Assembly (NCBI GenBank): GCA_934370925.1
Contig: CAKRNG010000007.1
Location: forward strand, 22,793 to 86,792
Direction of reading: 5' to 3'
From: an uncultured Lacticaseibacillus sp.
Lineage (GTDB): Bacteria; Bacillota; Bacilli; Lactobacillales; Lactobacillaceae
DNA length: 64,000 nucleotides
The notes under the pieces were generated by a model. It made no database searches. It was not told the DNA's origin and worked only from the letters and a program-made list of their open reading frames with translations. The translations under genes were made by a program, and so were the position numbers. Of the stretch, positions 1-8,376 are shown one piece after another (positions within the stretch are counted from its first letter, which is position 1; each line of letters opens with the position of its first letter).

Positions 1-1
1 G

Positions 2-358
2 GTGATGGAAGCCCACTTTGTCCACCATTTCAGTGATGGACAGACGGTTATTATTGCGGTACCACTCGCTATTGGGGAGGTGAACCCGGTGATGGCGGCG
101 GTGCTCGTTATGCCAGAAACGCCCATTGAGTTTCCAATCTCATTGCGCGGACTCCTACCCACCGCAACAGATTGGTATCACTACATGGGCTCGCGTACGA
201 CCCCGCCAGTTCGAGAGGGCGCTTCCTGGTATGTGGCGGCACGTCCGCAGACCATCAGCGCGGATCAATTAGCGGCGTATGTGGAACGCTTCCCGCTGAT
301 GACGAATCGAGACATCCAGCCACTAAATGATCGGCCGGTATTGTTGTTGCATCTATAG
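2..358 (+). CDS. alpha-carbonic anhydrase, C-terminal part (5' end outside window)
   Basis: The open frame enters from the left edge without a stop, so this is the last 118 residues or so of a longer protein. Two alpha-class carbonic anhydrase signatures are visible: EAHFVHH, matching the E-x-H-x-V-H block that carries the third zinc histidine, and YMGSRTTPP followed by EGASWYV, matching the family's Y-x-G-S-x-T-T-P-P-C-x-E-G-V-x-W block. The Cys usually following TTPP is Val here. The first two zinc histidines lie outside the window. The family interconverts CO2 and bicarbonate and is usually exported in bacteria. The family call is secure; activity cannot be judged from this fragment. Confidence 0.85.
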   Translation: MMEAHFVHHFSDGQTVIIAVPLAIGEVNPVMAAVLVMPETPIEFPISLRGLLPTATDWYHYMGSRTTPPVREGASWYVAARPQTISADQLAAYVERFPLMTNRDIQPLNDRPVLLLHL

Positions 359-365
359 CAAAAAA

Positions 366-526
366 GAGGCTGCGCCAAAAGACGGTTTGGCCCCGGTATA
401 CAAGGCAGGCCCGGTGGAAATCCCGAACTTAGGATTTTTACCGGGCCTGTCTTGTACGTTATGGGGCAGTCTTTTGGCGCACGACTGGATGTAACGTTCG
501 TGTGCTTTGGACTTATGGCGCACCCA
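366..526 (+). repeat. AB-family intergenic element, A hairpin plus tail (forward)
   Basis: Outer arms TGCGCCAAAAGAC and GTCTTTTGGCGCA (ending near 482) enclose an inner hairpin at about 402-453 with a CCCGGTGGAAATCC-type left arm. A tail running from ATGTAACGTTCGTG to GGCGCACCC follows. Near-identical copies lie at 5092-5376 (reverse) and 50712-50997 (forward). The long B hairpin found in those copies is missing here. Confidence 0.8.
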
Positions 527-540
527 CTTTTTTACAGTCG

Positions 541-566
541 GTCATTCGCGTACAGCCGCGAATGAC
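541..566. terminator. hairpin between convergent genes
   Basis: GTCATTCGCG, a 6-nt loop, then CGCGAATGAC: a perfect 10-bp stem between the 3' ends of the carbonic anhydrase (+) and membrane protein (-) genes. There is no clear T-run, so termination is a guess. The stem resembles the GACATTCGCG hairpin inside C-family elements. Confidence 0.4.
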
Positions 567-616
567 AAGCATCAAGTTTTGCCTGATCGTACAATGTAAA
601 CACACCAATAATTCGG

Positions 617-1495
617 TTACTTACGCCGAATTAGCGGAATACTGATAAGTGTGACGACGAGGCCGACCGCTGCTGCGATGATGTAGTAACCGCTCATGTG
701 GTTGACGACCTGTGCGAGATAATCTGCGGCAACAAGCTGGAAGTCACCAGCCTTTGCGGTCAGCTTATCAATTTGTGGTAATTTTTGACCAAGCTGTAAG
801 GTGGCGAGACCGAGTAACCCCGCGAGCAAACTGGCCCAGCCAAGGTCGTGCAGTAATCGACCGAAGCCACCTGCGAGTAACAACCAAATTGCGAGAATTG
901 CGGCAATCACAACCAGTGGCACTGTGAACTGTTTAATGATAGACGCAGCTTTTTGGTATTGCACCCGTGCGTTGCTCGTGACACTGGCGAGTTCGTTGTT
1001 GAAGTATGTGTGGAGGGTCGGCAGAATCGCCGTTGCAATAGCACTGCTAATGGTGCTACTCAGTCCGGTTGAAGAGGAGCTCAACGCCGATTTCACCGCG
1101 GCGTCCATTGCGGTGAAGTCGATACTGTTCGTGGTATTCGTGTAGACGTCTTGCACAGCAGTCGTGACGAGCGCCTTTGCTGTAGATTGGCTGACGGCGC
1201 GAGAAACGAGGGTGCTAGTTCCCGGAATGTTGGTGAGTTCGCTACCCACGTTCTTTTGCACCTGCGTGACGATGGTGTTGAGGTTATCCCCCGTTGTCAG
1301 GGTTTTGGTGGTGAAGCTCGCGTTCATCGCGGTCTTGTTGGCCCCCGCGATGCCGATACCGATGAGGGCAACGAGCATGAGCAGGAAGGTGGCAATGCGA
1401 CGCTGAACGGGGTGCGCATTTGTTTGTTTCGTTGAACTGAACCGGCGTGGGGTTGATTGCCGACGCGTGGTTCTTACTGCAGTTCTTTTAGGCAT
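617..1495 (-). CDS. membrane protein of unknown function
   Basis: About 292 residues from an ATG at 1495, chosen because AGGAGG sits six bases upstream. The open frame continues to 1672, but the extra N-terminus has no ribosome site. The N-terminus is very basic (MPKRTAVRTTRR). One membrane helix follows at about residues 33-52, then about 140 Ser/Thr-rich residues predicted outside, then hydrophobic segments near the C-terminus, and the protein ends in basic residues. I do not recognise the family. The topology resembles small phage-infection-like or cell-envelope proteins of lactobacilli, but no catalytic motif is visible. Confidence 0.75.
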   Translation of the reverse strand: MPKRTAVRTTRRQSTPRRFSSTKQTNAHPVQRRIATFLLMLVALIGIGIAGANKTAMNASFTTKTLTTGDNLNTIVTQVQKNVGSELTNIPGTSTLVSRAVSQSTAKALVTTAVQDVYTNTTNSIDFTAMDAAVKSALSSSSTGLSSTISSAIATAILPTLHTYFNNELASVTSNARVQYQKAASIIKQFTVPLVVIAAILAIWLLLAGGFGRLLHDLGWASLLAGLLGLATLQLGQKLPQIDKLTAKAGDFQLVAADYLAQVVNHMSGYYIIAAAVGLVVTLISIPLIRRK

Positions 1496-1682
1496 GATGT
1501 GCCTCCTCAAAATAGGGTTACGTTCATGATAACCTTTTTTGCGGTGAATGGTGGTGTTGGGAGCGCCTCTTTGGTAAAAGTTCGTAATTTGCCGGACGAA
1601 AGCTTGGAATTGTAAGTTGCGGTGGTGAGGGGAGTCGACTATGATACGGTTGCGGAGTGCACTGTACTGCACGGCGGTTGCG

Positions 1683-1785
1683 GTTAGAAGGTGAGGATTA
1701 ACGTGAAATTGGCAGAGGGGGTGTACTTCCCCCGGCGCCGGTTTCGGGTTAACCGGAATCTTCTGCTTTGAAGTGCTCGACTAAA
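1683..1785. repeat. B-type long imperfect hairpin, variant copy
   Basis: A hairpin of about 100 nt whose paired blocks include TTAGAAG/CTTCT, GGATTAAC/GGTTAACC, GGC/GCC and GAGGGGG/CCCCC. It is the same fold as the B hairpin at 50860-50945 with different stem bases. It is closest to the copy at 36356-36505. Confidence 0.7.
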
Positions 1786-1798
1786 AACACAGAGCAGA

Positions 1799-1916
1799 GC
1801 ATCCCGGGAGCTTTTGAGCATTAGCGTAGAAGTGATGGAGGTGGTGGGTTTCCACCGTAATCAGTTCTGGGCTAAGCGGAAAAAGCTGGGATGTGGCGCT
1901 CGACTAAAAGCAGTTA
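1799..1916. repeat. B-type long imperfect hairpin, second variant copy
   Basis: Paired blocks are GCATCCC/GGGATG, GGAGCTTTT/AAAAAGCT, GC-TTAGC/GCTAAGC, AGAA-TGAT/ATCA-TTCT and GGAGGTGG/CCACC. It ends in the GCGCTCGACTAAAAGC tail shared with the other copies. The outer stem differs completely from the copy at 50.9 kb, yet pairing is kept. It lies just upstream of the MATE gene. Confidence 0.7.
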
Positions 1917-1957
1917 GGAAATAAAATTAACCTAAAAATGGAAAAGGGGATGAAAGT

Positions 1958-3331
1958 GTGAAATCACTCACTCAAGGAAGTCCGATGAAGTTGGTTATTT
2001 GGTTTACCATACCGCTTCTTATTGGGAATATGTTTCAGCAACTCTACAGCTTTATGGATGCGTTGTTTGTGGGGCAGTACATAGGTTTGAACGCACTCGC
2101 TGCGGTTGGGGCGACGGGGAGCTTGACATTCCTTGTTATTGGGTTTGCGCAAGGTGCGAGTTCAGGGCTGGCTATCCCCACCGCGCAGGCATTTGGGGCA
2201 CGGGATGAGCTGGGCGTGCGGCGTAGTTTTGTTGCCAGTATCTGGATTGCAATTTTGCTGACCGTTATCATTACGGCGCTAACAGCTGGGCTAACGGTGC
2301 CGATGTTGCACTTGATGCAGACGCCCGCAAAAATTGTGAACGATTCGGCGGCGTTCGTTCGGGTAATCTTCCTGGGTTTTGGGGCCTCAATGGCGTTTAA
2401 TATGCTGAGCAACCAAATTCGGGCGTTGGGGGATTCGCGCACTCCCCTGATTTTCTTGATTATTGCGTGTATCGTGAACATCGCGCTCGATTTTCTGTTC
2501 ATTCTCGTCTTTAAGATGGGCGTGGCGGGTGCAGGTTGGGCGACCGTTACCGCGCAAGTCTTTTCTTCGCTCTGCTGTGTTTGGTATATCAGCAAGCGAA
2601 TTCCGTACCTCCGTTTACGCCGAAAAGATTTGACGTTTGATTGGCCTGAAGTGAAAAAGCAACTGAAAATCAGCTTACCCATGGGCTTTCAGATGTCCAT
2701 CATTGCCATTGGGGCGGTGATTATTCAAGTTATGTTGAACACGTTGGGAACAGATGCAGTGGCGGCGTACACGGCTGCTGGGCGGATTGACCAGTTGGCA
2801 ACGATGCCGGCAGCTAGTTTTGGGGTCACGATGGCAACGTATGTGGCGCAGAACTTAGGGGCTCGTGAGTATGGCCGAATCCGTCAGGGCGTGCACCAGA
2901 CATTGGCCCTTAACTGTGCGGTGTCGGCCGTCTTGGGTGCGCTCATTATCTTCTTTAGTAAGCCCCTCATCGAACTCTTTGTCGCGTCGAATCAAACGCA
3001 CGTCATTGCGATGGCGCAGACGTATTTTCACTTCAACTCCAGCATGTATTGGTTCCTAGCAATCCTGTTCACAACGCGTTACACCTTGCAGGGCTTGGGA
3101 CAGACGGGTGTGCCAATGCTGGCCGGCTTATTCGAACTCGTGATGCGTGTCATCGCGGGGATTGCCCTTGTGCCCCTATTTGGGTTTGCGGGTGCATCCA
3201 TGGCCAACCCGCTGGCGTGGATTGGCTCCGTTGCGGTGCTCATCACGAGTTACTTCCTGACGATGAGGAAGCTCCGGGAGAAGGAAGCGCAGCAATTACG
3301 TGGCGCCTTCGATTCGGAAAAGCCTTTATAA
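1958..3331 (+). CDS. MATE-family multidrug/toxic-compound efflux protein
   Basis: 457 residues from GTG 1958, with an AAAGGGGATGAAA ribosome site. About twelve hydrophobic segments are arranged as two similar halves; the first begins MVYHTASY-equivalent sequence [23 protein letters not shown] in protein frame, typical of the NorM/DinF-like start of MATE proteins. A conserved [12 protein letters not shown] block lies at the end of the first half. The family exports cationic drugs or metabolites using a Na+ or H+ gradient across the cytoplasmic membrane; the substrate cannot be predicted. It stands alone, downstream of two repeat copies and upstream of the thyA promoter. Confidence 0.9.
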   Translation: MKSLTQGSPMKLVIWFTIPLLIGNMFQQLYSFMDALFVGQYIGLNALAAVGATGSLTFLVIGFAQGASSGLAIPTAQAFGARDELGVRRSFVASIWIAILLTVIITALTAGLTVPMLHLMQTPAKIVNDSAAFVRVIFLGFGASMAFNMLSNQIRALGDSRTPLIFLIIACIVNIALDFLFILVFKMGVAGAGWATVTAQVFSSLCCVWYISKRIPYLRLRRKDLTFDWPEVKKQLKISLPMGFQMSIIAIGAVIIQVMLNTLGTDAVAAYTAAGRIDQLATMPAASFGVTMATYVAQNLGAREYGRIRQGVHQTLALNCAVSAVLGALIIFFSKPLIELFVASNQTHVIAMAQTYFHFNSSMYWFLAILFTTRYTLQGLGQTGVPMLAGLFELVMRVIAGIALVPLFGFAGASMANPLAWIGSVAVLITSYFLTMRKLREKEAQQLRGAFDSEKPL

Positions 3332-3379
3332 TTTCTTGAGATTTATGGCGATGATGACGCGGTCGTCTGGCGAGCAAGC

Positions 3380-3388
3380 TGATATAAT
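3380..3388 (+). promoter_or_regulatory. extended -10 promoter for thyA-folA
   Basis: A perfect TATAAT at 3383-3388 is preceded by TG at 3380-3381 (TGATATAAT). No good -35 hexamer is visible, which is usual for extended -10 promoters. It lies about 140 bp before thyA. Confidence 0.55.
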
Positions 3389-3430
3389 AAAAGCCAAAGC
3401 GATTGCGCTAAAATTGTTGGCATCGGTAAA

Positions 3431-3485
3431 CAAGGCAGTCTCAACAAGCTTCCCGAACGGAGGGTTTCTGTTGGGACTGCCTTGT
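3431..3485 (+). terminator. hairpin in the thyA leader or terminator of the MATE gene
   Basis: AAGGCAGTC-CAACA pairs with TGTTG-GACTGCCTT around a CCCGAAC...AGGGTTT core. That core links it to the terminator-hairpin family seen elsewhere in the window. It lies between the extended -10 promoter and thyA, so it could attenuate thyA or stop readthrough from upstream. Confidence 0.5.
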
Positions 3486-3527
3486 CCGTTATGGCGCAAA
3501 CGCGATTCATACAATCTGGAGGGCATC

Positions 3528-4478
3528 ATGGCAGAGGAAACATACCTTGATTTAGCACGCACCATTCTGGAAGAAGGACACTACAAGGGGGACCGTACAG
3601 GCACGGGTACGTATAGTCTATTTGGTTACCAGATGCGCTTTGATCTCAGCGAAGGATTTCCGTTGCTGACCACGAAGCGCGTGCCGTTTGGGTTGATTAA
3701 GAGCGAACTGCTGTGGTTTTTGAAGGGCGATACCAATATTCGGTACTTGCTTCAGCACAAAAACCACATCTGGGACGAGTGGGCATTCAAGAAGTGGGTT
3801 GAATCGCCAGCCTACACGGGCCCAGACATGACGGATTTTGGTCGGCGAAGTCTCACGGACGCGGATTTTGCGAAAGATTACCAGACACAAAAGGCCCTGT
3901 TCGATGATCGGATTCTCACGGATGATGCGTTTGCCGCCGAGTTTGGTGATTTGGGCCTGGTGTATGGTAGTCAGTGGCGGGCCTGGCGCACAAGCACGGG
4001 GGCGACCATTGATCAGCTTGGGGATGTGGTAGCAGAAATTAAACGCAACCCCGATTCACGTCGCCTCATTGTTTCAGCGTGGAACCCTGAAGATGTGCCC
4101 ACGATGGCGTTGCCACCGTGCCACACGATGTTCCAGTTCTATGTGAATGACGGGAAGCTCTCATTGCAGCTGTATCAACGGTCAGGCGATGTTTTCCTCG
4201 GTGTGCCGTTCAATATTGCCAGTTATGCACTGCTACTGAGCATGGTCGCGCAGGTCACGGGGCTTCAAGTAGGGGAATTCGTTCACACGTTGGGTGATGC
4301 GCATATTTATAGCAACCACCTGGATCAGGTACATGAACAACTGACGCGAACACCACATGAAGCGCCAAAACTATGGTTGAATCCCGAAAAGATGGACCTC
4401 AAGGATTTTGAGATGAGCGACATTAAGGTGGAAGGCTACACCAGCGAACCCGCGATTAAGGCACCCGTGGCAGTTTAA
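3528..4478 (+). CDS. thyA: thymidylate synthase
   Basis: 316 residues from ATG 3528 (GGAGG upstream). The open frame extends 5' to 3300, but without a ribosome site. The enzyme methylates dUMP to dTMP with methylenetetrahydrofolate, yielding dihydrofolate. The active-site Cys is residue 198 in [11 protein letters not shown]; folate/dUMP motifs DRTGTGT (22-28) and [14 protein letters not shown] are present. The length and the roughly 50-residue insert (about residues 90-140) match the well-studied L. casei enzyme. folA begins 17 bp downstream, so the enzyme that recycles the dihydrofolate product is co-transcribed. Confidence 0.98.
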   Translation: MAEETYLDLARTILEEGHYKGDRTGTGTYSLFGYQMRFDLSEGFPLLTTKRVPFGLIKSELLWFLKGDTNIRYLLQHKNHIWDEWAFKKWVESPAYTGPDMTDFGRRSLTDADFAKDYQTQKALFDDRILTDDAFAAEFGDLGLVYGSQWRAWRTSTGATIDQLGDVVAEIKRNPDSRRLIVSAWNPEDVPTMALPPCHTMFQFYVNDGKLSLQLYQRSGDVFLGVPFNIASYALLLSMVAQVTGLQVGEFVHTLGDAHIYSNHLDQVHEQLTRTPHEAPKLWLNPEKMDLKDFEMSDIKVEGYTSEPAIKAPVAV

Positions 4479-4495
4479 GGACGGAGGAAACGCAC

Positions 4496-5026
4496 GTGAT
4501 TGCATATGTATGGGCACAGGACCAGAACGGATTGATTGGGCGTGATGGCGACTTACCGTGGCACTTGCCGGACGATTTGAAGTTCTTTAAGGAACGAACG
4601 ATTAACCAAATCATCGTCATGGGTCGCAAAACCTTTACGGGGATGGGAAGTCGTCCGCTGCCTAAACGAACGAACATCGTTTTGACGCGGCAAGCAACCG
4701 TTGCGGCTGATTCATCGGTGCTGGTGATGCACGATAAGGAAGCTGTCCTGAAGTATGCGCAAATGCATGCGGACCAGGACCTCATGATTATTGGGGGCGC
4801 AGAGATTTTCCGGTTGTTTGCGGACGTGGTGGAGACACTCTACGTCACGCGCATTGCGGGCAGTTTCGAGGGGGATACGTACATGACAGACCTCCCTTGG
4901 GCAACGTTTGAACAAACAGCGGCTCGGACGGTAATCAACGACCAGCCAGAACTGACGCACACGTTTGAAACGTGGGTCCGGCGGTCGGCGGCGCGTGAGA
5001 TTGCGTCAGAAGATGGGTTATTCTAA
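4496..5026 (+). CDS. folA: dihydrofolate reductase
   Basis: 176 residues from GTG 4496, with GGAGG eight bases upstream. It reduces dihydrofolate to tetrahydrofolate with NADPH. The N-terminal block VWAQDQNGLIGRDGDLPWHLPDD-like sequence carries the conserved G-x-x-L-P-W and the catalytic Asp; MGRKTFTGMG and LTRQ are NADPH-binding motifs; IIGGAEIF is the late conserved block. It is slightly longer than most DHFRs because of a C-terminal tail. Second gene of a thyA-folA operon, followed by an intrinsic terminator. Confidence 0.97.
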   Translation: MIAYVWAQDQNGLIGRDGDLPWHLPDDLKFFKERTINQIIVMGRKTFTGMGSRPLPKRTNIVLTRQATVAADSSVLVMHDKEAVLKYAQMHADQDLMIIGGAEIFRLFADVVETLYVTRIAGSFEGDTYMTDLPWATFEQTAARTVINDQPELTHTFETWVRRSAAREIASEDGLF

Positions 5027-5035
5027 ATAGTAAGT

Positions 5036-5083
5036 GGCGTCCACAGAAATTCTCAATCTGGCTTTTTGTGGGCGCCTTTTTGT
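5036..5083 (+). terminator. intrinsic terminator after folA
   Basis: GGCG-CCACA pairs with TGTGGGCGCC and is followed by TTTTTGTG. Confidence 0.8.
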
Positions 5084-5091
5084 GTTGGAAG

Positions 5092-5376
5092 GTGGGTGCG
5101 CCATAAGTCCAAAGCACACGAACGTTACATCCTAGTCGAGCTACGTGCCCCAGAAGTCTGCGCTTAACCCAGAATTGATTGCGGCGGAAATGCACCGCCT
5201 CCATCAATTCTACGTTAATGCTCAACTTCTGACCGGGGCACTGCGCTCTGTGATTCGTCGCGCGCCAAAAGACTGCCCCGGTATACAAGACAGGTCCGGT
5301 AGAAATCCTAAGTTCGGGATTTCTACCGGGCCTGCCTTGTATACCGGGGCCAAACCGTCTTTTGGCGCAGCCTCCT
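5092..5376 (-). repeat. complete AB-family intergenic element (reverse)
   Basis: About 285 bp, the reverse complement of the element at 50712-50997. In element orientation it holds the A hairpin with outer arms TGCGCCAAAAGAC/GTCTTTTGGCGC, then the B hairpin of about 100 nt (stems GTGCCCC, AGAAGT, GCATTAAC, AGAATTGAT, GGAGG), then the GCTCGACTAGGATGTAACG tail ending at GGCGCACCCAC. No open frame or transposase accompanies it. Confidence 0.85.
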
Positions 5377-5511
5377 TGCTTTTCTGCAACAGCGTAAACA
5401 TACCGGTGAGTATTGATTCGCCTGATGTGTTATTGTTGAGTATAATAACGTTCACTTAATGTAACAAGATACACGGAAAATGTAAGTAGGTTTGAATCGG
5501 GGGGCTTTTGG

Positions 5512-6858
5512 TTGCAAGTCTTAACAAAGTGGTTAATTATTTTAACGCTGGCTTTGGTTGCAATTTTTATTGTGGTAATCGGCGTTTACTATTATTATTC
5601 GCGGCGTCGGTCGACGAATTATCTGGCTAAGGACCAAGCAGAATTACGGTACTTTATCCAACGCCAAGTGGATGATCATGGGAAGGTGACAGGATATGAA
5701 TGCCTATTGCGACAGCGAACGGCGGATGGTCGGTGGGTACTGCCTCAAAATTTAGAGACGTTACCGCTACAACGCGTGGTGGGATTGCTGACGGATACGT
5801 TTAACGCGTTACCCGCTGACGATGGGGATAAGCGGTTGTCCATCAACTTAGAGTACGCGCAAATCCTGAGTCCTGAATTTGATTATTTCACGCGGTGGGC
5901 GATTGCACGAATCCATCCAATGCCGCTGACGGTGGAGTTGACCGTCGATGCGGCGCAGCGTTACCGTCAGCACGCAACCTTCTTGCGCCACATTCGTCAG
6001 GGACAGGCTTACGGCATGCACTTTGCGATTGATAATGTCGGTTCGGATAACGCATCACTCGATAGTATTCAGTGGATGTTGCCGGTGGTAAACGTGCTGA
6101 AGTGCTCCATGCGGTATTTCCGCAAAAACGAACAAAACGAGTGGTTGGATTTGAACCTGCAGTTTTGGCGTCAATTCGCTGAAAACCGACACATCAAGTT
6201 GGTGTTGACTGGCGTTGAGAGCGCTGAAGACGCGGCCCTTGCACAACAGCTCAACATCGATTTACGTCAGGGATACCTGTTTGGACGGCCAGAGCATTTG
6301 CACCAGCCACATATCGCGGAGGTCGTCACGGCGCCCGTGGATACTGAGGTGGTACCTGACACCCATACGCCTGCCCCGCAACAATTGTACACGGATGATT
6401 ATTTTGCCAAGGGTCACTGGTTGCTTAAAATATGGCAGACGGTGGTTTCGTTGCTGGGCTGGGTCTGTGTGGCAGTTCCCATGTACATCACGATTCGCAG
6501 CTTCATGGGTGTGAAGTGGGGATTCTTTACCCCGTTGTGGACGTACAGCGAGGGGATTTATGAGATTCAGTTTATCGGCGCAATCGTGCTCTTTACGGCG
6601 GCGTGTGCGCTGATTTTCACCGTATGCATGTCCATCATTCAGAACCGAAAGCGGGACCGGGTGGTGGAACAATGGCCAACGTTTAACCCCATCGATCAGC
6701 GGCTGCGAGCAGATGAACTCGAGCAGTTTATGGAAACGCGATTCGGGGATGACGACTTCCGACATCACGTGCGGAGCTACAAAGTGCAGCCCGAACAGAA
6801 TTTGGATACCGACGAGATTCACCGGTTGTTTGGCGACAACGATATTAACCAGATGTAG
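5512..6858 (+). CDS. degenerate EAL domain fused to a PgaD-like membrane domain (probable c-di-GMP receptor for polysaccharide synthesis)
   Basis: 448 residues from TTG 5512. Order: membrane helix (7-28); EAL-type domain (about 45-262); linker; two membrane helices (about 307-327 and 353-374); charged cytosolic tail. The EAL landmarks are E63 (GYECLLR), N112, E142, D174, K197, E236 and Q253 (RQGYLFGRP). The metal-binding D-D-F-G is D-N-V-G (N175) and its loop is altered, so catalysis looks impaired and c-di-GMP sensing likelier. The paired helices with VPMYITI resemble PgaD/IcaD accessory subunits. The glycosyltransferase follows after 15 bp. The EAL call is firm; the PgaD likeness is inferred from topology, one short motif and context. 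Confidence 0.8.
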   Translation: MQVLTKWLIILTLALVAIFIVVIGVYYYYSRRRSTNYLAKDQAELRYFIQRQVDDHGKVTGYECLLRQRTADGRWVLPQNLETLPLQRVVGLLTDTFNALPADDGDKRLSINLEYAQILSPEFDYFTRWAIARIHPMPLTVELTVDAAQRYRQHATFLRHIRQGQAYGMHFAIDNVGSDNASLDSIQWMLPVVNVLKCSMRYFRKNEQNEWLDLNLQFWRQFAENRHIKLVLTGVESAEDAALAQQLNIDLRQGYLFGRPEHLHQPHIAEVVTAPVDTEVVPDTHTPAPQQLYTDDYFAKGHWLLKIWQTVVSLLGWVCVAVPMYITIRSFMGVKWGFFTPLWTYSEGIYEIQFIGAIVLFTAACALIFTVCMSIIQNRKRDRVVEQWPTFNPIDQRLRADELEQFMETRFGDDDFRHHVRSYKVQPEQNLDTDEIHRLFGDNDINQM

Positions 6859-6873
6859 GCGGGGGGAATAAAG

Positions 6874-8190
6874 ATGATTAATCACGTATTTGCCAGCACA
6901 CCATGGCAGACAGCTGGGCTGATAATGTTGCTGGTACTCTGCCTTTACCCAATTGCGGGTGCGTTCTTTTGGTTCTTCGGGTCCCTGTCGTATCGCTGGT
7001 TACGGAACACGCAGGCAGACGATGATTGGGAACCCTTGGCGCGTGAAGACCAACCGCTCGTGACCATCATGATTCCGGCCCACAATGAAGAGGTGATGAT
7101 TGAATCGACCATCACGTATTTGTTTGAGCAAATTAATTACGATAATTACGAAATATTGGTGATGAACGACGGGTCGACTGATGAAACGGCGGCCATTATT
7201 GCACGACTGCAAACGAAATATCCGCGGCTTCGTACCGTCGAAATTATCAAGAATAAGGGAAAAGCGCACGCGTTTAATATTGGGATGTACTTTGCACGTG
7301 GGGAGTACATCTTGAGTAACGATGCGGATACGATTCCCGAACCCGATGCCTTGATGAAGTACATGAATTATTTCATCCATGACCGCGATATGAATACGAG
7401 TGCGGTGACGGCAAACATGGATGTGCAGAACCGAACCAAATTGATTGGGAAGTCACAAACCATTGAGTTCTCCAGCATTGTGGGGGTAATCAAGCGAAGT
7501 CAGGCGGCGGTGAATGACTCAATGTACGCGTATAGTGGGGCGAACACGATGTACCGGAAGTCATTCCTGATTGATGTCGGCGGATTTCGGCAGAATCGTG
7601 CCACAGAAGATATTAGTATTGCGTGGGATCACCAGATGATTGGTGCCGTGCCGCGGTTTGCGCCCAACATCATTTTCCACATGAATGTGCCTGAGAGCAT
7701 TGGGGAATTGTATAAGCAACGGAAACGTTGGGCACAGGGCGGGACGGAAGTTTGGCTGACGAACTTCAAGAAGTTTTTCTTCCACCCCATTAAGCATCGC
7801 TACCAGATGTCGATGTTCGTGGATTCCACCCTATCGATTGTGTGGTCGTTCTTCTTCATTATCTCGACGGTCGTTTTCTTTTTGGCGATGATTGGGTTTG
7901 CTGCAACGGGTAACTGGGAGCGCGTTTATCATGGCGTAATGATGTCGTTCATCTTCGTCACGTTCGAGATTGTTGCGGGGATGCTGCAACTGCTCGCGGC
8001 GCTGATTTTGGATCATCGGGGGGCGAAGTTGAAGTACTTGTTGTTCGCGCCACTTTATATGCTGTTCTTCTGGATGGTGAACCCGATTACAGTGGCAGTG
8101 ACGTTCATTCCGGCGTGCAAGACGATTTTAGGTTTTGGGTCGGGAACGTGGGTTTCACCAAAACGCCAGGCAATGCCGGATAAGAAGTAG
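6874..8190 (+). CDS. PgaC/IcaA-like processive family 2 glycosyltransferase
   Basis: 438 residues from ATG 6874 (GGGGGAATAAAG upstream). N-terminal membrane helix (about 14-37), GT-A catalytic domain with DGS (99-101), D-x-D (150-152), TED (244-246) and Q-R-x-R-W (282-286), then several C-terminal helices. The D, DxD, TED, QxxRW set defines processive synthases such as cellulose, hyaluronan and poly-N-acetylglucosamine synthases. The order of motifs and helices is closest to PgaC/IcaA, suggesting a beta-linked cell-surface polysaccharide; the sugar is not proven. Cotranscribed with the EAL/PgaD-like gene. No deacetylase or export gene is adjacent. Confidence 0.88.
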   Translation: MINHVFASTPWQTAGLIMLLVLCLYPIAGAFFWFFGSLSYRWLRNTQADDDWEPLAREDQPLVTIMIPAHNEEVMIESTITYLFEQINYDNYEILVMNDGSTDETAAIIARLQTKYPRLRTVEIIKNKGKAHAFNIGMYFARGEYILSNDADTIPEPDALMKYMNYFIHDRDMNTSAVTANMDVQNRTKLIGKSQTIEFSSIVGVIKRSQAAVNDSMYAYSGANTMYRKSFLIDVGGFRQNRATEDISIAWDHQMIGAVPRFAPNIIFHMNVPESIGELYKQRKRWAQGGTEVWLTNFKKFFFHPIKHRYQMSMFVDSTLSIVWSFFFIISTVVFFLAMIGFAATGNWERVYHGVMMSFIFVTFEIVAGMLQLLAALILDHRGAKLKYLLFAPLYMLFFWMVNPITVAVTFIPACKTILGFGSGTWVSPKRQAMPDKK

Positions 8191-8252
8191 GTGGGGCGGT
8201 GGTTGTGGCGGAAAATTTACTGAAGAACAATCTCAACCTTAATTCCACACCG

Positions 8253-8284
8253 AAACGCATTGGCGGCAGCCAATGCGTTTTTGT
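8253..8284 (+). terminator. intrinsic terminator after the glycosyltransferase
   Basis: AAACGCATTGG pairs with CCAATGCGTTT around a short loop and runs into TTTTTGTC. Confidence 0.85.
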
Positions 8285-8376
8285 CTTAAATTAAAGTGCG
8301 TGTGCGTGGTAAGATGAAAATAGAAATCGTATCAGGTAAAGTCGCCGTTAATTCGGGTTGCGTGGGAGGAAAATGG

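Noticed and set aside
5092..5376. Insertion sequence in the AB element
   Set aside because: No transposase frame and no target-site duplication that I can see; kept as a non-coding repeat.
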